A DNA stretch of 64,000 nucleotides from Phaseolus vulgaris (GCF_000499845.2 NC_023756.2:39742579-39806578), one strand, 5' to 3'. Positions 11,758-23,852 are shown, counted from the first letter of the stretch. Numbers and translations: made by a program. The notes: generated from the sequence alone by a model not told the origin.

Positions 11758-14378
11758 TTAATTCTGATTTGGAACAACATTTCCAAATTGAGTTATGATA
11801 TTGTTTTTTTCAATCGCCATCAATTCTTCATTTATATCCTTTTGCCATTTGGGGTGTTGAATGGCATCAGCAAGTCTCACAGGTTTTGATTCTGCAAGAA
11901 AAGCAAAGTGAACCAAATCTCCATTGTCATCAACTTCATAATCAAGATTTACTTCACAATCTTGAAGATGTACAGGTTGTCGCTGCTGCCTTCTTGGTCG
12001 CTCCATCATAGTTGCAATTGGAGTTGCAACTTCAGGTTGAATTACAACTTCAGGTTGAACTGCATCTTCAGGTTGAACTGCAGGTGCTTCAAGAGTGACT
12101 CCATCTTCCATATCATCGTTCAAAACATAAATATATCATTTTTTCGAATCTATTTCAGCTGCTGCATTCCATTGCCATTCCTCATCTTCGGCAAATGTAA
12201 CATCACGACTAATAATCACCTTCTTTGTCATTGGATTATACAGTTTGTATCCTCCATTTTTATAACCAATGAAAATGGTTTTCACTGCCTTATCATCAAA
12301 CTTTGATCTTGTTGTCTTAGGGACATGGGCATAAGTAATGGACCCAAATACTTTCAAGTGTTGCACATTGGGTTTGATTCCGCTCCATACCTCAATCGGA
12401 GTTGTGTTAGGAACACTCCGAGTGGGTGATCTGTTTATCAAATATACCGCACATGTTACGGCCTCAGCCCAAAAATAATTTGGCATACCTTTCGCTTTAA
12501 GCATGCTCCTCGCCATGTCCATGATTGTTCTATTCTTTCTCTCAGCAACTCTGTTGTGTTGAGGTGTGTAGGGGAAAGTAATGTCATGTTGCAACCCAAG
12601 TTCTTCACAGTGCCTCTTGAATTCATTAGACTTGTACTCACCTCCTCCATCACTACGCACCATCTTAATTTGTCTGCCACTCTCTCTTTCAACAAATGCT
12701 TTAAATATTTTAAAGCAGTGGAATACCTCATCCTTGCTCTTCAATACATAAATCCAGGTTTTCCTTGAAAAATCATCAATAAAGGTTAAAAAATACTTAT
12801 TACCTCCAACTGATGATATGTTCATCGGGCCACAAACATCTGTATGAACAAGCTCCAAAGAAAATTTTGCACGCCAAGACTCCTTAACAAATGGTATCCT
12901 GTGATTCTTTCCAAAAATGCAAGCCTCACACAATTGATCAGGGTGATGAATATGGGGGTAAACCATTCACTAAATTTCTTTTGGAAAGATTTTCCAAACT
13001 CTGGAAATTTAATTTCCCAAAGCGTAAATGCCATAACCACGATTCATTATTCACTATTATATTCAAGCACTTGAAATCACCCATATGAATATCTACTGGA
13101 AATATGCGATTTTTTGATAAAAAGGATTTAAGAATCAAACTACCTTTTTTTTTTATCAAAAATTGATAATTTATTTTCAACTATGTGCATCACATAACCC
13201 TTCTCGGCTAGCTGCCCCATACTCAACAAATTACTTTTCATATCAGGTACATAGAAAACATCATAGATGTACCTGTGATCACCATTCTTCAATGTGATAA
13301 GAATTCGCCCTTTTCCAGTCACCGGAACGAACCTGCCATCACCGAATTTCACTTTTGTGCGAAATGAGTCATCCAAATCTGCAAACAACTCCTTCTTACC
13401 ACACATGTGATTTGTACAACCTGTATCCAAATACCAAGTCTGATTGTTTGGAGTTTCATTTGATGTGGCTGCCATTAGTACTGCATGATCCTCTTCATCT
13501 TGTTCGTGATTACTTTCTTCTTGAGCACAATTGACAGCATGATTATCACTTTTTGATCTGCACTCATTTGCATAATGGCCACGTTTATGACAATTATAAC
13601 ACTCAACATTTGATTTATTATAAATGCCTCCTCGTCCTCCGCGACCATGTTCCCCGCGCCAAGCGCCTCCATGATTTTGGCCACCACGACCTTTGCTGAA
13701 ATAGCTACCATGTTCACGATAGGAGCTACCAATTGAGACTTGTGCTTGTAAAGCCTGATCAATTGGTTTTTCAATCTTATTGTCATTCATCCGCTGCTCA
13801 TGCGCTCGTAGAGAACCAGACAATAATCTTATTGTCATTTTTGAAATGTCATTGGCCTCTTCAATTGTGGCAACAACATGTTCAAATCTGGGAGTTAAAG
13901 ATTTCAAAATCTTCTCCACCTTTGCCTTCTCCGAATGTGTTTCACCATTGGTCTTCATCTGATTTGTCAAGACAATAACTTTATTTATATAGACATCAAT
14001 AGTCTCTGTGGTTTCCATCTACAGCAATTCATATTGGCGTCTTAGGGTTTGAAGACGCACCCTCTTGATTTTGTCATCACCTTTATAATTGGTTGACAAA
14101 ATGATCCAAGCCTCACTAGCAGTTGTTGCTCCTTCTATCTGCTCAAACGTCTTGTCATTCATCCCTTGATGAATGAGATACAAAGCCTTATTGTCCTTCT
14201 TCTTCTGATCACGATGCGCTACTCGTTGCGCCTCAATTGCATTATCACCTAATGCAGACACTCCACTCTCAACGACATCCCATAACTCATGATAATCAAA
14301 CAAAACTCTCATTTGCACACACCACCGATTGTAATTTTTTCCATTAAGGATAGAGACTGATAATTGGGTAGAGTTCAT
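11758..14378 (-). pseudogene. copia gag-protease-integrase polyprotein, RT-RNase H deleted
   Basis: This starts at the ATG at 14378 (MNSTQLSVSILNGKNYNRW, a typical copia gag opening). An amber codon at 14021-14019 splits gag, and translation would resume immediately in the same frame. The CCHC knuckle is CYNCHKRGHYANEC near 13560-13605. The protease motif is LDTGCTNHM near 13415. A frameshift near 13140-13180 precedes the GAG-pre-integrase block (WLWHLRFGKLNF) and a second lies near 12940-12965. The integrase core shows HTDVCGPM, VRSDGGGEY and AERKNRT, so the DDE residues are present. After the stop near 12136 a further frame (12123-11758) reaches the sequence that precedes RT in this family (HPKWQKDINEELMAIEKNN) and then ends. 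No FLYVDDM-type RT motif exists. Confidence 0.9.
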
Positions 14379-14391
14379 GATAACAAACTAA

Positions 14392-14403
14392 CTCTTGATA
14401 CCA
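14392..14403 (-). promoter_or_regulatory. primer binding site of the copia element
   Basis: Two bases inside the 5' LTR, the minus strand reads TGGTATCAAGAG. This resembles the complement of the initiator tRNA-Met 3' end, the usual primer for plant copia elements. Confidence 0.8.
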
Positions 14404-14405
14404 AT

Positions 14406-14662
14406 TGTAGGAACTAATGGAAGGAAATAAGAGAAGGCAAAAGGTTGTAGCAACTGATTGAACGTAACTGCACAAAATTGCAAAACTTATCTTATTCATT
14501 TTGATTTACTCAATCATATATATAATAAAATTACAATTACTGGAAACTATAAAATAAGAATACTAACAGGTCTGTAAACTAACTATTAATGCAATATAAC
14601 GGTAAAATAGTTTAAGGGTAATAAAATCAGAATTAATAATAATAAAATCTGAATAACCAACA
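14406..14662 (-). repeat. 5' LTR of the copia element
   Basis: The right-hand LTR, 257 bp, nearly identical to 11494-11750. The TSD CAACA follows at 14663-14667. Confidence 0.93.
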
Positions 14663-14735
14663 CAACATGCACATTCTTTAGCTTAACATCCACTAACAAT
14701 TTAAATAACGCTCTTATATTTGAAAATAAATCAAA

Positions 14736-15102
14736 CACTAAAAAAATCATTCAATAAAAATCAATTTTAGATATAAAAATAATTAGTTACTATATTGACT
14801 AAATTAGATACTATTTTAGACACTAAAATAATTATTGGTATCTAAATTAATTTTTATTATTAATAAATAATTTCTAAATTGGTATCTAATTAGCTATCAA
14901 GGTTTTAACTATTAATTATTTAGATTCTAAAGTTGGTAGGTAAAACTTTGGTAACTAATTAGAAATCAATTTAGAAACTATTTATCAATAATAAAATTTA
15001 ATTTAAATACCAATAATTCTTTTAGTTTGTAAAACAGTATATAATTTACTTAATAATAACTAATTATTTTTTGTCTCTAAAATTGATTTCTATTTGATAG
15101 TG
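14736..15102. mobile_element. degraded CACTA-type foldback MITE, second copy
   Basis: The sequence tracks the MITE at 9263-9666 along its length (for example TAATTAGTTACTA, AAATTGGTATCTAATTAGC, AACTATTTATCAATAATA), with both ends eroded (CACTAAAAAA... and ...GATAGTG). It lies in the 3' flank of RLP copy 1 and is absent from the corresponding flank of RLP copy 2 (about 28190-28250), so it probably inserted after the RLP duplication. No clear TSD remains. Confidence 0.72.
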
Positions 15103-15188
15103 ACAATTAAAAAATATTTGAAAATTTGATCAACTAGGCAATTGACTTTCATGTTATATGATAATTTTATTTTTCATCATTGTAGATA

Positions 15189-15615
15189 TTATACTAGCAT
15201 AAAAAAATATTGAAGTTCGAACCACACACGATCAAGGAAATGAAAATAGGCATAATGTGATGATCTACAAACAAAGGATCGATTAAAGTCTAAAATTCAG
15301 CAACAAAATCACATGTCATACTCATAGAAACCACTTCAGTCTGTGCTTATCACTATCTTTTTCATTGTGTCCAAAATTAGCAACTTTTGCATTGGTGTTG
15401 CAATTGATGGGTGGTAGTGGATCGCATAGATTATTGCCAATAAAGTTGGAGGCATTAAAGGTTTGCAATTGAGTTCCTCATGGAATTTTTCCCTTCATAT
15501 GATTATGAGACAAGTCTAGCATATTAAGAAAGCTCAAATTTAAAATAGTTGGAGGGATTTCACATAAAGTTAATTCCTTAAGAAATCAGTGGACAACAAT
15601 GATTCCATATTTCTT
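15189..15615 (-). pseudogene. LRR receptor-like protein, copy 1: 3' end only
   Basis: This minus-strand fragment is homologous by eye to 28293-28710, the 3' end of RLP copy 2. It covers the last LRR, the cap region, the membrane segment and the short cytoplasmic tail (the end reads close to WFELQ). It is broken by frameshifts and a stop within the LRR block (NQLSGEIP in copy 2 corresponds to a TAA here). Homology ends at about 15610, where unrelated AT-rich sequence begins, so the N-terminal part is lost. Intact relatives of this family are plasma-membrane immune receptors. Confidence 0.8.
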
Positions 15616-17160
15616 TGCTTTCTAATTCTTTTATACATTGTTAGACACCATGTTAGAAAACTTCTCATACTTAACTTGTTCTCATCTTATAAGATTTTTT
15701 TAATGAGTTAATTTTAATTTGATATAGTCAATATTTTTTGTTGGACCATGCTAGACTCATTATGTTGCTGAGGACAAACTGGTTTATGAGAAATTGGAAG
15801 ATGGCCTATATATCTCAATGATAGAGATGGTAATCATAAAGCTGATACGAATGTTATGCTTGAACTAAAAAAACAAAGCCATAAGACTGCAACAAACAAT
15901 TATCATTTGTTGGACTTATTTAATTTTTGATGTTGAAAATTAGTCCCAACTACCCTTTAATTACTTCAACTAATGCTACAAGGTATGTTAGTACTTTTGT
16001 TCAACAAGAGAAAACAACTCGCTGAGATGGTTTTCTATAAATAGAGATATCAGTGAGTTCAAGTCCATTAGGCAAATTAATACAACATAATTTTTTAAAA
16101 CTGATCAAATATATTTGTCAAATGAACTTGTTAAATAATATTACATAAACAATGCATCAATACTCCTTGGTAAATAGGAGTTGGAATGTGTTAGGACAAC
16201 GGACGCTAGAAAGATGTGGGAAGTTTAGAAACTCCATAATTCAATGCAAGCTCCAACACTTATTAAATTCATTCAAACAAATTTTATTTTCATGTCGTGA
16301 ATATTCCTATATGCTATTATCAAGTGTGTTATAACTATCATTGTCATTTAGGTCAGGTGGAGGTTGTCTTTATGGATCTTTTTATATTTGTTGGAGCACT
16401 TATGTTAATTTTAGAGGCAACTAGATTGGTAGATTCAAAGATCATTTTGGCTAAGTTATTGCCAACCTGTTATTTCTCAATCTAAGTCTTTTGTTTCATC
16501 AATCACCCCATCACTATTTATTGTCACTTGTTTGTTCCTGCTAGAATTTGAAATTTTTCTTATGATGGATTAACTTTTTTTTTATCATTTATTATTTTTT
16601 AAATTAAAATAAATAGTTTCTCAAAACATATGAGAAGATGAATATTTTACCTATGGAGTAAATGTGAACTTGTTGTAGATATACAAAAGTAACTTTTTGA
16701 GTTATTTTGTATTAAGTGAGTTTGTTGTGATTATGAAATATTCTTTTTCTATAATATACAATATCTCCTTATTCCATTTTATTCTTATCAATAGCCTAAA
16801 CATTGTTTGAGGGATTGTGACCAAAACCAAAGAGAGAAGCCAAAAAATTAGAGAGAAAAACCACACACAAATCCTCCAAAACAAAAAATGACCTCCATTT
16901 CATCTTTGGGTTGCAAAGATGAAGACTTATCTGAGAGCATGAAGATTTTCGGATATAAAGGAAGATGGTAGTATTCAAAATCCATTACTTCAATAACCCA
17001 ACAATAGAAAAATTCAAAAGTCACACTGAAGAAATAAAAAGGAAAGGAAAACTACTTGCTATCATAGAAACAACCTTACATGATGGTACTCCGAAAACTG
17101 CCAAGATAGTTTGGTATCTGATTGCATCCTCCTATAGGATGATAACCAATAAGTATCATT
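15616..17160. other. AT-rich sequence, no gene recognised
   Basis: I find no domain, LTR end or repeat family that I can name. Short frames at 16152-16485 have no recognisable motif. Confidence 0.5.
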
Positions 17161-17167
17161 AACTCTC

Positions 17168-17420
17168 CTATATTGTCAAGTTTCCTTTTAAACTGATATA
17201 GCACACACTTAAAATAAATTGATTCAAATTTTTTTTAGATGACCAACACCAAGCTTGCACCTTGTCCAAGATCTTCCTTTCTACTTTCTTAGTGGGTGAT
17301 CTATTTAGAACATGTGCATCCATAAAAATTCCATTCCCCATAGATAACTTGGTAAACCTTTGCTCCTCTACATTTGATAAGTGACAGTAATATTTCATAT
17401 TAAAAGACAAACACTTATGA
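17168..17420 (-). pseudogene. copia integrase scrap
   Basis: The minus strand reads HVLNRSPTKKV followed by a run resembling the block after the integrase catalytic Glu (compare the LINRSPTRSV block of the copia at 11494-14662). It is short and decayed, and belongs with the scrap at 18530-18625. Both have the orientation expected if the gag pieces at 23.4-27.0 kb come from the same old element. Confidence 0.55.
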
Positions 17421-18525
17421 ATGTTTGTTGATAAAATAACTATAATTCAACCCCTAATTTATCAATTTAAACCTTTTTACATATTTTGTGATTATAATAT
17501 GAATAAGAATGATGTATTCCCAAATTTGTGTTAATTTCATGATTCTAGGGGAAAATGGAGATAAAAGAGCTAAAGGAGAATATACAAGATGAAAAGGGAA
17601 AGTTGGAACATTGGAAACTTGCTCAAAACTTACCCAAGCAAGATCACTCTAAAGGAACTCGCCCAGGCAAGTTCACTCCAGAGAAGCTAGACTTTTTCTC
17701 ATCAAACTCGCCCAAGCAAGTAATAACTCGCCTAGATGAGAAGTCACTTAGCCCAAACCCAATTAGGTTAAATATGAGGCGTGAGGCATAACCCTGGATA
17801 TCATTGGGAGAATAGAGATAGGTAGAAAACCCTAGAGTAGGCAACATCAAGGAGAAACATCTTGGATCTTCTTTTCTTGCTTTTCATGCTTGTAATGGCC
17901 AACCAGAGTGGCTAATTGCTCTGGGATTGGGAGTAATTTGTTCAAACTCTTATGTATTGAGGTGATATTTATCTATAATATTCAGTTCTTGATTGATGAT
18001 TGATATTATCATTTTATTCCCAAAGCTTAAATTATTCATGATTTTGATCCTTAGATTTGACTAGAAAGTACTTCTAAGCATCTTATCTAAATGCTAATGC
18101 TTAACATATTTGAATGTCAAAAATAAATTTGAAATGTTAATTGCTTTATAACATTTGTTTGTAATGATAAGGAATTTTTATAAATGTGAGAGGAATTGAT
18201 ATTTATGAGACTATCTTAATAATTTTGTATGCGAGGAATCAATATGAATGATTTTTATATATGCTCCAAGATCAATCAAGATTGAATATTATATTCTTTT
18301 GGAAAATACAGATGAGTGAGAAGGATGAACCCCAATACCAATTTTCCCAATTGACTTATAGAAATATATCCCAATTTTTCTTGCGAATTCACCATACAAA
18401 CAACCTTTCCAACAAACTTTTACAAATTGTCTTATATTTAGTGAATATTATACTAGAGGGTTTAACTATTTGTTATGGGTTCGAAATCCATCCTTAGGGA
18501 AAAATTGTTACTTTTGACACAGTAC
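17421..18525. other. insertion of repeat-like sequence between copia scraps
   Basis: This separates two neighbouring pieces of copia integrase by about 1.1 kb. It contains several short motifs of the form CTCGCCCAAGCAAG or CTCGCCTAGATGAG (17655-17745), a style I associate with legume gypsy repeats. No LTR ends or coding domain are recognised. Confidence 0.35.
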
Positions 18526-18529
18526 ACTT

Positions 18530-18625
18530 GTCGTAAAATAGTCATCCTCACCATATGCATCATGGTCTTGTTTTTCTTTTTTGCGTTACCATTATGTTGT
18601 GGTGTATGAGGAGGTTAATGGATAT
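18530..18625 (-). pseudogene. copia integrase scrap with PHTPQHNG motif
   Basis: The minus strand reads PHTPQHNG followed by a run rich in K/R/N and then MMHMVRM, matching the TPQHNRVAERKNRTIMDMARSM segment seen in the copia at 12.5 kb. It is cut at 18625 by the LTR of the gypsy remnant. Confidence 0.6.
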
Positions 18626-19505
18626 TGTCCCGACCAGTCCTCCGTCATCGATTCCAAAGACTGACCTCAGACATCGCACACCGGTGCCTGATAATGGAAG
18701 TGGGCCACGTAAGGGGGGCCCAGACGCACCTATCAGGGGATTGGTCAGTCTTCGGACATCGGTACAATAGACATCGACGTTAGAAGGAGAGATCACACCT
18801 CGACAACAAAGGGAGATATCGGACCTCGATAATAGAGGGAGAGATCGGACGTCGGCTGTCTGAACGTGATAGCGGACCACGTAAGTTGGACCCTAGACTT
18901 ATACTAAGTTATCAGTTAAAACATCAGATATAAGGGAAGTCTAAGTCACGAGGGATCCATGCACGTGGTGTGTATAACGCATACAAGCCCGACACGAAAA
19001 AGTAATCCTTGGAGGCGCTAAGGCCCATTAGGGTTAGGGTTTCCAAGAGAAGTTGCATGCATGGCACGTGAATACTTAGGGCACCCGCGGAAACAGATGG
19101 CGCCAGAGATTAGGTGCACAAGTTGGTACCCAGGCGGCCACTCTGTTAGTCGTTGCACTCCAAGGGAAGTTCTATGTGCCAGATACGCTAAGATTATGTA
19201 AATAGCGGCGCAAGGACGTTCCCCAAGGAACCCTAGACAAGGGTAACAACACAAAGGTAAACCCTAGTTTGAACCTATATAAAGGGTGCTAAGAACCCTA
19301 GCAAGGTACACAGTTTCTAAGACAGAAACTACTTTATACACTTGGTGTTTCTTTGCCCTTATACTGACTTGAGCGTCGGAGTGCAAACGACCATCAAGGC
19401 GCCCCTTTGTCTTTGCAGGTGAGATATCCTTTGATCAAGGAAGTACGATTCTCAAGCAGATATAGAAGGGCCAAAGGCTGCCGTTCAAGTCAACCGACAG
19501 GAACA
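18626..19505 (+). repeat. LTR of a Tat/Retand-like gypsy remnant
   Basis: Begins TGTCCCGACC and ends near GACAGGAACA. A TATA box (TATATAAAG) lies at about 19276-19284. It is GC-rich compared with its surroundings. Its 3' half (from 19219) recurs at 21780-22083. The ends are inferred from TG...CA and context; I could not find a matching TSD. Confidence 0.6.
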
Positions 19506-19947
19506 AATACCTTATCTTTCATAGTAGTTATTGAATTCATCATAAACATATTCATCCCTATCATCACGAATTATAAATAAATTATCACTTTGTATCTTAG
19601 TTGAGCACTTGAACTTCACATATCACATACATCACTTTCCTTTAATTGTATTGGGTTTGATTCTTAGTCTGATCAATAACCATAAGCTATGTTTGTCTCA
19701 TCATTGGATTTTCTTTTTCCTTTTTTTCAACTTTAGCATTCATGCAAAATGTCTCGACTTATTTTAGTTATAACATTGGATCTTCTTCTAGTTAAACTTC
19801 TTTTTGTTTTGGTTGACCCCAATTTTTATTGTTGGTCAAGTTACTTATGTTAGAATTAGAGGCCTTAAACAAGAGGGTGGTGAATTGTTTTTGAAATATT
19901 TTTGCAAGTATTTAAGGTTGAGTGAAAAGCTACGAAGAATTAATCCA
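19219..19947 (+). repeat. direct repeat, left copy (LTR end plus flank)
   Basis: About 729 bp that recurs at 21780-22524. It spans the 3' part of the LTR and about 440 bp that looks like insertion-site flank, ending GAAGAATTAATCCA. The two copies bracket the pol remnant. Confidence 0.85.
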
Positions 19948-21779
19948 GAGAAACTGCTGAAGACTAGCCACATTAGGAAGATTCAGTACCCTGAATTACT
20001 GGTCAATGTGTAACTGGCGAAGAAGGCCAACGGAAAGTGGAGGATGTGCATTGACTTCACAGACCTCAATAAGGCCTGTCCGAAGGATTCCTACCCGCTG
20101 CCCAGTATTGACGCTTTGGTGGACAGTGCGTCTGGATGCAGATTACTCAGCTTCCTGATGCCTTTTCTGGTTAGAATCAGATCATGATGCACCCCAGGGA
20201 CGAGTGCAAGACAGCGTTCATGACAGAGTTGTCTTGTTATTGTTATAAGGTGACGCCCTTTGCGCTGAAGAACACAAGTGCCACCTACCAGAGGCCAATG
20301 GACAGAGTTTTAGCGCCCATGTTAGGGCGGAATGCCCAAGCGTATGTAGATGACATGGTGGTCACCTCTCAGCAGAGGGAGCAACACGTAGCATACCTGG
20401 AATAACTATTCACCTCGATAGCGAAATACAGGCTGAAGCTGAACCCGGAGAAGTGTGTGTTCGGGGTAGAGGCAAGCAAGTTCTTGGGGTTCCTACTCAC
20501 TAACCGTGGGATAGAGGCGAATTCTGAGAAGTACGCTGCGGTAATAGCAATGACAGGGCGCATGGCCGCTCTGTCCAGATTTTTATCGGTAGGAGGAGAT
20601 AAGGGGCATCCTTATTTCCAGTGCCTGAAGAGAAACAGTAGGTTCGTATGGACCAGAGAGTGCGAAGAGGCGTTCATGAAGCTGAAGGAGTACTTGGCCA
20701 GTCCACCAGTGTTGTGCAAGCCATAACTAAGTACTCCACTCCACCTATACTTCGTAGTTATAGAGAAGGCGATCAGTTCGGTTATGCTGCAAGAGCAGAA
20801 CCAGGTGCAGAAGCCGATCTACTTTGTTAACAAAGTGTTGCATGGGCCAGAGGTGAGATACCAGGCCTTAGAGAAAGTGGCTCTGGCAGTAGTGTTCTCA
20901 GCGCGAAAACTTCGCCACTACTTCCAGAGCTTCACCGTAATAGTGATGACAAACATTCCAATTCGCAAGGTCTTACAGAAGTCAGATGTGGCAGGAAGAA
21001 TGGTGTGATGGGCGGTGAAGCTATCAGAGTTCGATGTGCAGTATGAGCCTAGACGCCCCATTAAAGGCCAGGTTTACGCTGACTTCGTAGTAGAGCTCTC
21101 CTCGGCAGCCACGCATCAAGAAGGAGCAGGTTTCAGATGGATACTCTCTATAGATGGTTCCTCCAACCAACAAGGTAGTGGGGTTGGTGTCATCTTGGAA
21201 GGACCAGATGGGTTGCTAATTGAGCAGGCCCTACGTTTCGCTTTCAAGGCCAGTAACAACCAGGCAGAGTGTGAGGCCCTGATTGCTGGAATGCTGCTGG
21301 CCAAGGAGATGGGAGCAAATGGTTTACTGGCGAAGAGTGACTCCTTGTTAGTCATAGGACAGGTCACGGGGGAGTACCAAGCTAAAGACCCTCATATGGC
21401 CGCATACCTAGAGTACGTCTAGGTTCTGAAGGAGATGTTTGAGGTGTTCGAGTTAGTCCATGTGCCCAAAGAAACACCTTTTAGCATGGTGCACGATTCA
21501 GACGCAATGATTCTAGTAAAAATTCAGGAGAACTTGACATGTTTCCAGAACTTCGTGGTCGAAGAGTCCAATGAAGAGAGAAAGGTGAACCTGGACCTAC
21601 TGGACGAAGTAAGGGAGGAAGCAAGAATTAAGGCTAAAGCCCTGAAGAGGAGGGTGGAGTACAAGTACAACTCCAAGTTCAAACCTCGGCAGTTCCAGGT
21701 CTTTGACTTGGTGATGCGAAAGGCTCACCCGTACCAGCTAGAGAACAAGTTGTCCCCCAAGTGGACTGGTCCTTTCAAA
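19948..21779 (+). pseudogene. Tat/Retand-type pol remnant (RT, RNase H, aRNase H, integrase end)
   Basis: Homologous to element C pol (47.9-50.9 kb). RT: MCIDFTDLNKACPKDSYPLP and AYVDDMVV near 20340-20355. Classical RNase H: RYQALEKVALAVVFSARKL near 20850-20910. The second, archaeal-type RNase H: IDGSSNQQGSG and AECEALIAG near 21150-21290. The whole integrase zinc finger and catalytic core are deleted between about 21470 and 21480; only the C-terminus (MRKAHPYQLENKLSPKWTGPF) remains. There are stops at about 20012, 20181, 20405, 20726, 21008 and 21422. Gag and protease are absent. Confidence 0.88.
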
Positions 21780-22524
21780 GTTCCACAAGGAACCTTAGAA
21801 GAGGGTAACAACACAAAGGTAAACCCTAGTTTTAAGCTATATAAAGGTGCTAAGAACCCTAGCAAGGTACACAGTTTCTAAGACAGAAACTACTTTATAC
21901 ACTTCGTGTTTCTTTGCCCTTATACTGACTTAAGTGTCGGAGTGCAAACGGCCGTCAAGGCGCCCCTTTGTCTTTGTAGGTGAGAGATCCTTTGATCAAG
22001 GAAGTATGATTCTCAGGTGGAGATAGAAGGGCCAAAAGCTGTCGTTCAAGTCAACCGGCGAAGCAAGTCAACCGGTAGGAACAAATACCTTATCTTTCAT
22101 AGTAGTTATTGAATTCATCATAAACATATTCACCACTATCATCACGAATTATAAATAAATTATCACTTTGTATCTTAGTTGAGCACTTGAACTTCACATA
22201 TCACATATATCACTTTCCTTCAATGGTATTGGGTTTGATTCTTAGTCTTATCAATAACCATAAACTATGTTTGTCTTATCATTGGATTTTCCTTTTCCTT
22301 CTTTTCAACTTTAGCATTCATGCAAAATGTCTCGACTTATTTTAGTTATAACATTGGATCTTCTTCTAGTTAAACTTCTTTTTGTTTTGGTTGACCCCAA
22401 TTTTTATTGTTGGTCAAGTTACTTATGTTAGAATTAGAGGCCTTAAACAAGAGGGGGGTGATTGTTTTTGAAAGATTTTTGCAAGTATTGAAGGTTGAGT
22501 GAAAAGCTACGAAGAATTAATCCA
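21780..22524 (+). repeat. direct repeat, right copy (LTR fragment plus flank)
   Basis: The second copy of 19219-19947, about 745 bp, with a 16-17 bp internal addition near 22055. The LTR part ends at about 22083 and the flank continues to 22524. Integrase C-terminal sequence is joined directly to mid-LTR sequence at 21780, so the element's 3' untranslated region and LTR start are deleted. Confidence 0.85.
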
Positions 22525-23440
22525 ATGAAAATCTGTTTAGCCAAATAGAAAACTGTTTTTAAACTTCGTTCTAGAAAATCATCTTGTTGTTTTCACGAAA
22601 CAATCGATTGTTTATGCCAGTAGATTTGAAAAGCAAAGTTAAAACAATTTAATGAGTGTAGGGATAGAGAAATTCACACAAGATGTTTATACTGGTTCGC
22701 TCTTAACCATGAGTTACATCCAATCCTCAAGTAACCATTGAGAATTCACTATGTAATCAAACCTAGATTACAAAACACACACCAAAAGTGATTGTTTTGA
22801 ACCCCTCAAGAACACACACCACTTTTGGGAAACCACATAGTTTCCAGAAAGACCTTTTGAAACTGCACCACACCAAAACACACAGAAATACAATGTTCAA
22901 GGAAGAAGGGAACAAAAATACACCTAGGTAAATCAAAGCTTAAAGTTCAGAATTACAAGACTCAATCGTATTCCACACTTGAGATGATCCAAAAGCTCTT
23001 TGAAATCTTCAAAACTGTTTTTGATTGATCTCTCTTTCATAGTTAATGCATAGAAGTGCAAAACAACCTTTTTATACTTTAATTAAATGGTCAAAGCAGT
23101 TAAATCAAGAACCAAAAGTTGTTGGAATCATTTAAAACAGATTAGAACAACTTAACAGAATTCTGTTAAGGTTTTCAGAAAAAACAACTAGTTGATTTCT
23201 CGAAACAACCGATTGAACCAGTTTGACAAAAAAGTCAAAACAAAGCTAAGCTTTTCAAACTCATTTTAAAAGTCACTAAGTGTCAAACAACCGGTTGAGA
23301 TTTCACCCTCTTTAGAAAACTCATCTTTTCGAAAAGATTAAGAATCAATTAACCTTGGATCATCTTAAAGAATGAATTAACATTTCAAAGACTACTAGAC
23401 ACGCACAACAAACAACAAGGTCTTCAAGCATTCTTCTTGG
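22525..23440. other. repeat-like sequence, unidentified
   Basis: There is no coding sequence. It contains the palindrome CAATCGATTG (22600-22609) and variants such as ACCGATTGAAC and ACCGGTTGAG, in a style seen in LTRs or leaders of legume retrotransposons. I could not place its ends. Confidence 0.35.
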
Positions 23441-23852
23441 ATTTGGAGACATCAAAGCACCTTGTTCAACAACTTAGATCTTTAGCAGTTCAATCTTTGT
23501 TGTTGGTTGATTCATTCAATCCCTTCCTTTCTATTTTTATTTTGTTCTTATTGCAACTCCCTTTATTCTTGAAATTATTTGGACTTGTAATGCTCACTTT
23601 TGTGCCTTCTGAGAATTCTTTCTCTCATTGATTCTTTGTTCATGGGCTTCAAGTGAATTATGTAATTCTTCAATACTTCCCGACATAAGGTTCTTTTATT
23701 ATTAAATTCATAAAAAAAATATACTCAAAATATGAAATTAATGTTATACAGATCATATCAACATGTTGATTTGAAATCCTCTTCAAAATACTTGATTTCA
23801 TTCACCAAAATCTGAATTTCGTTGAAATAATTTGAGAGCAACCACTACAAGA
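23441..23852 (-). pseudogene. copia gag remnant, downstream part
   Basis: The minus strand reads FNEIQILVNEIKYFEEDF and then SIEELHNSLEAHEQRINERK, matching the UBN2-type gag of copia elements (compare SLRAHEQRMNDNK in the copia at 13.8 kb). Stops and frameshifts are present. It is interrupted at 23852/25931 by the CACTA element. Confidence 0.72.

Larger units (their letters stand above)
11494..14662 (-). mobile_element. Ty1/copia element lacking RT and RNase H (3,169 bp)
   Basis: A minus-strand element bounded by two 257-bp LTRs (11494-11750 and 14406-14662) with the TSD CAACA on both sides (11489-11493 and 14663-14667). The LTRs differ at only about 2 positions by eye, so insertion was recent. 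It encodes gag, protease and integrase, but the reading stops just where reverse transcriptase should begin and goes almost straight into the polypurine tract. It is therefore a deletion derivative that must have been mobilised by a related full-length element. Confidence 0.93.

Noticed and set aside
17555..17791. Small ORF at 17555-17791 as a gene
   Set aside because: It is made of repeated CTCGCCCAAGCAAG-like motifs and has no domain or conservation evidence; likely repeat sequence.
22426..23430. A further LTR beginning TGTTAGAATTAG
   Set aside because: It has a plausible TG start, but I could not find a matching end or TSD, and the same start occurs within the direct repeat at about 19846.
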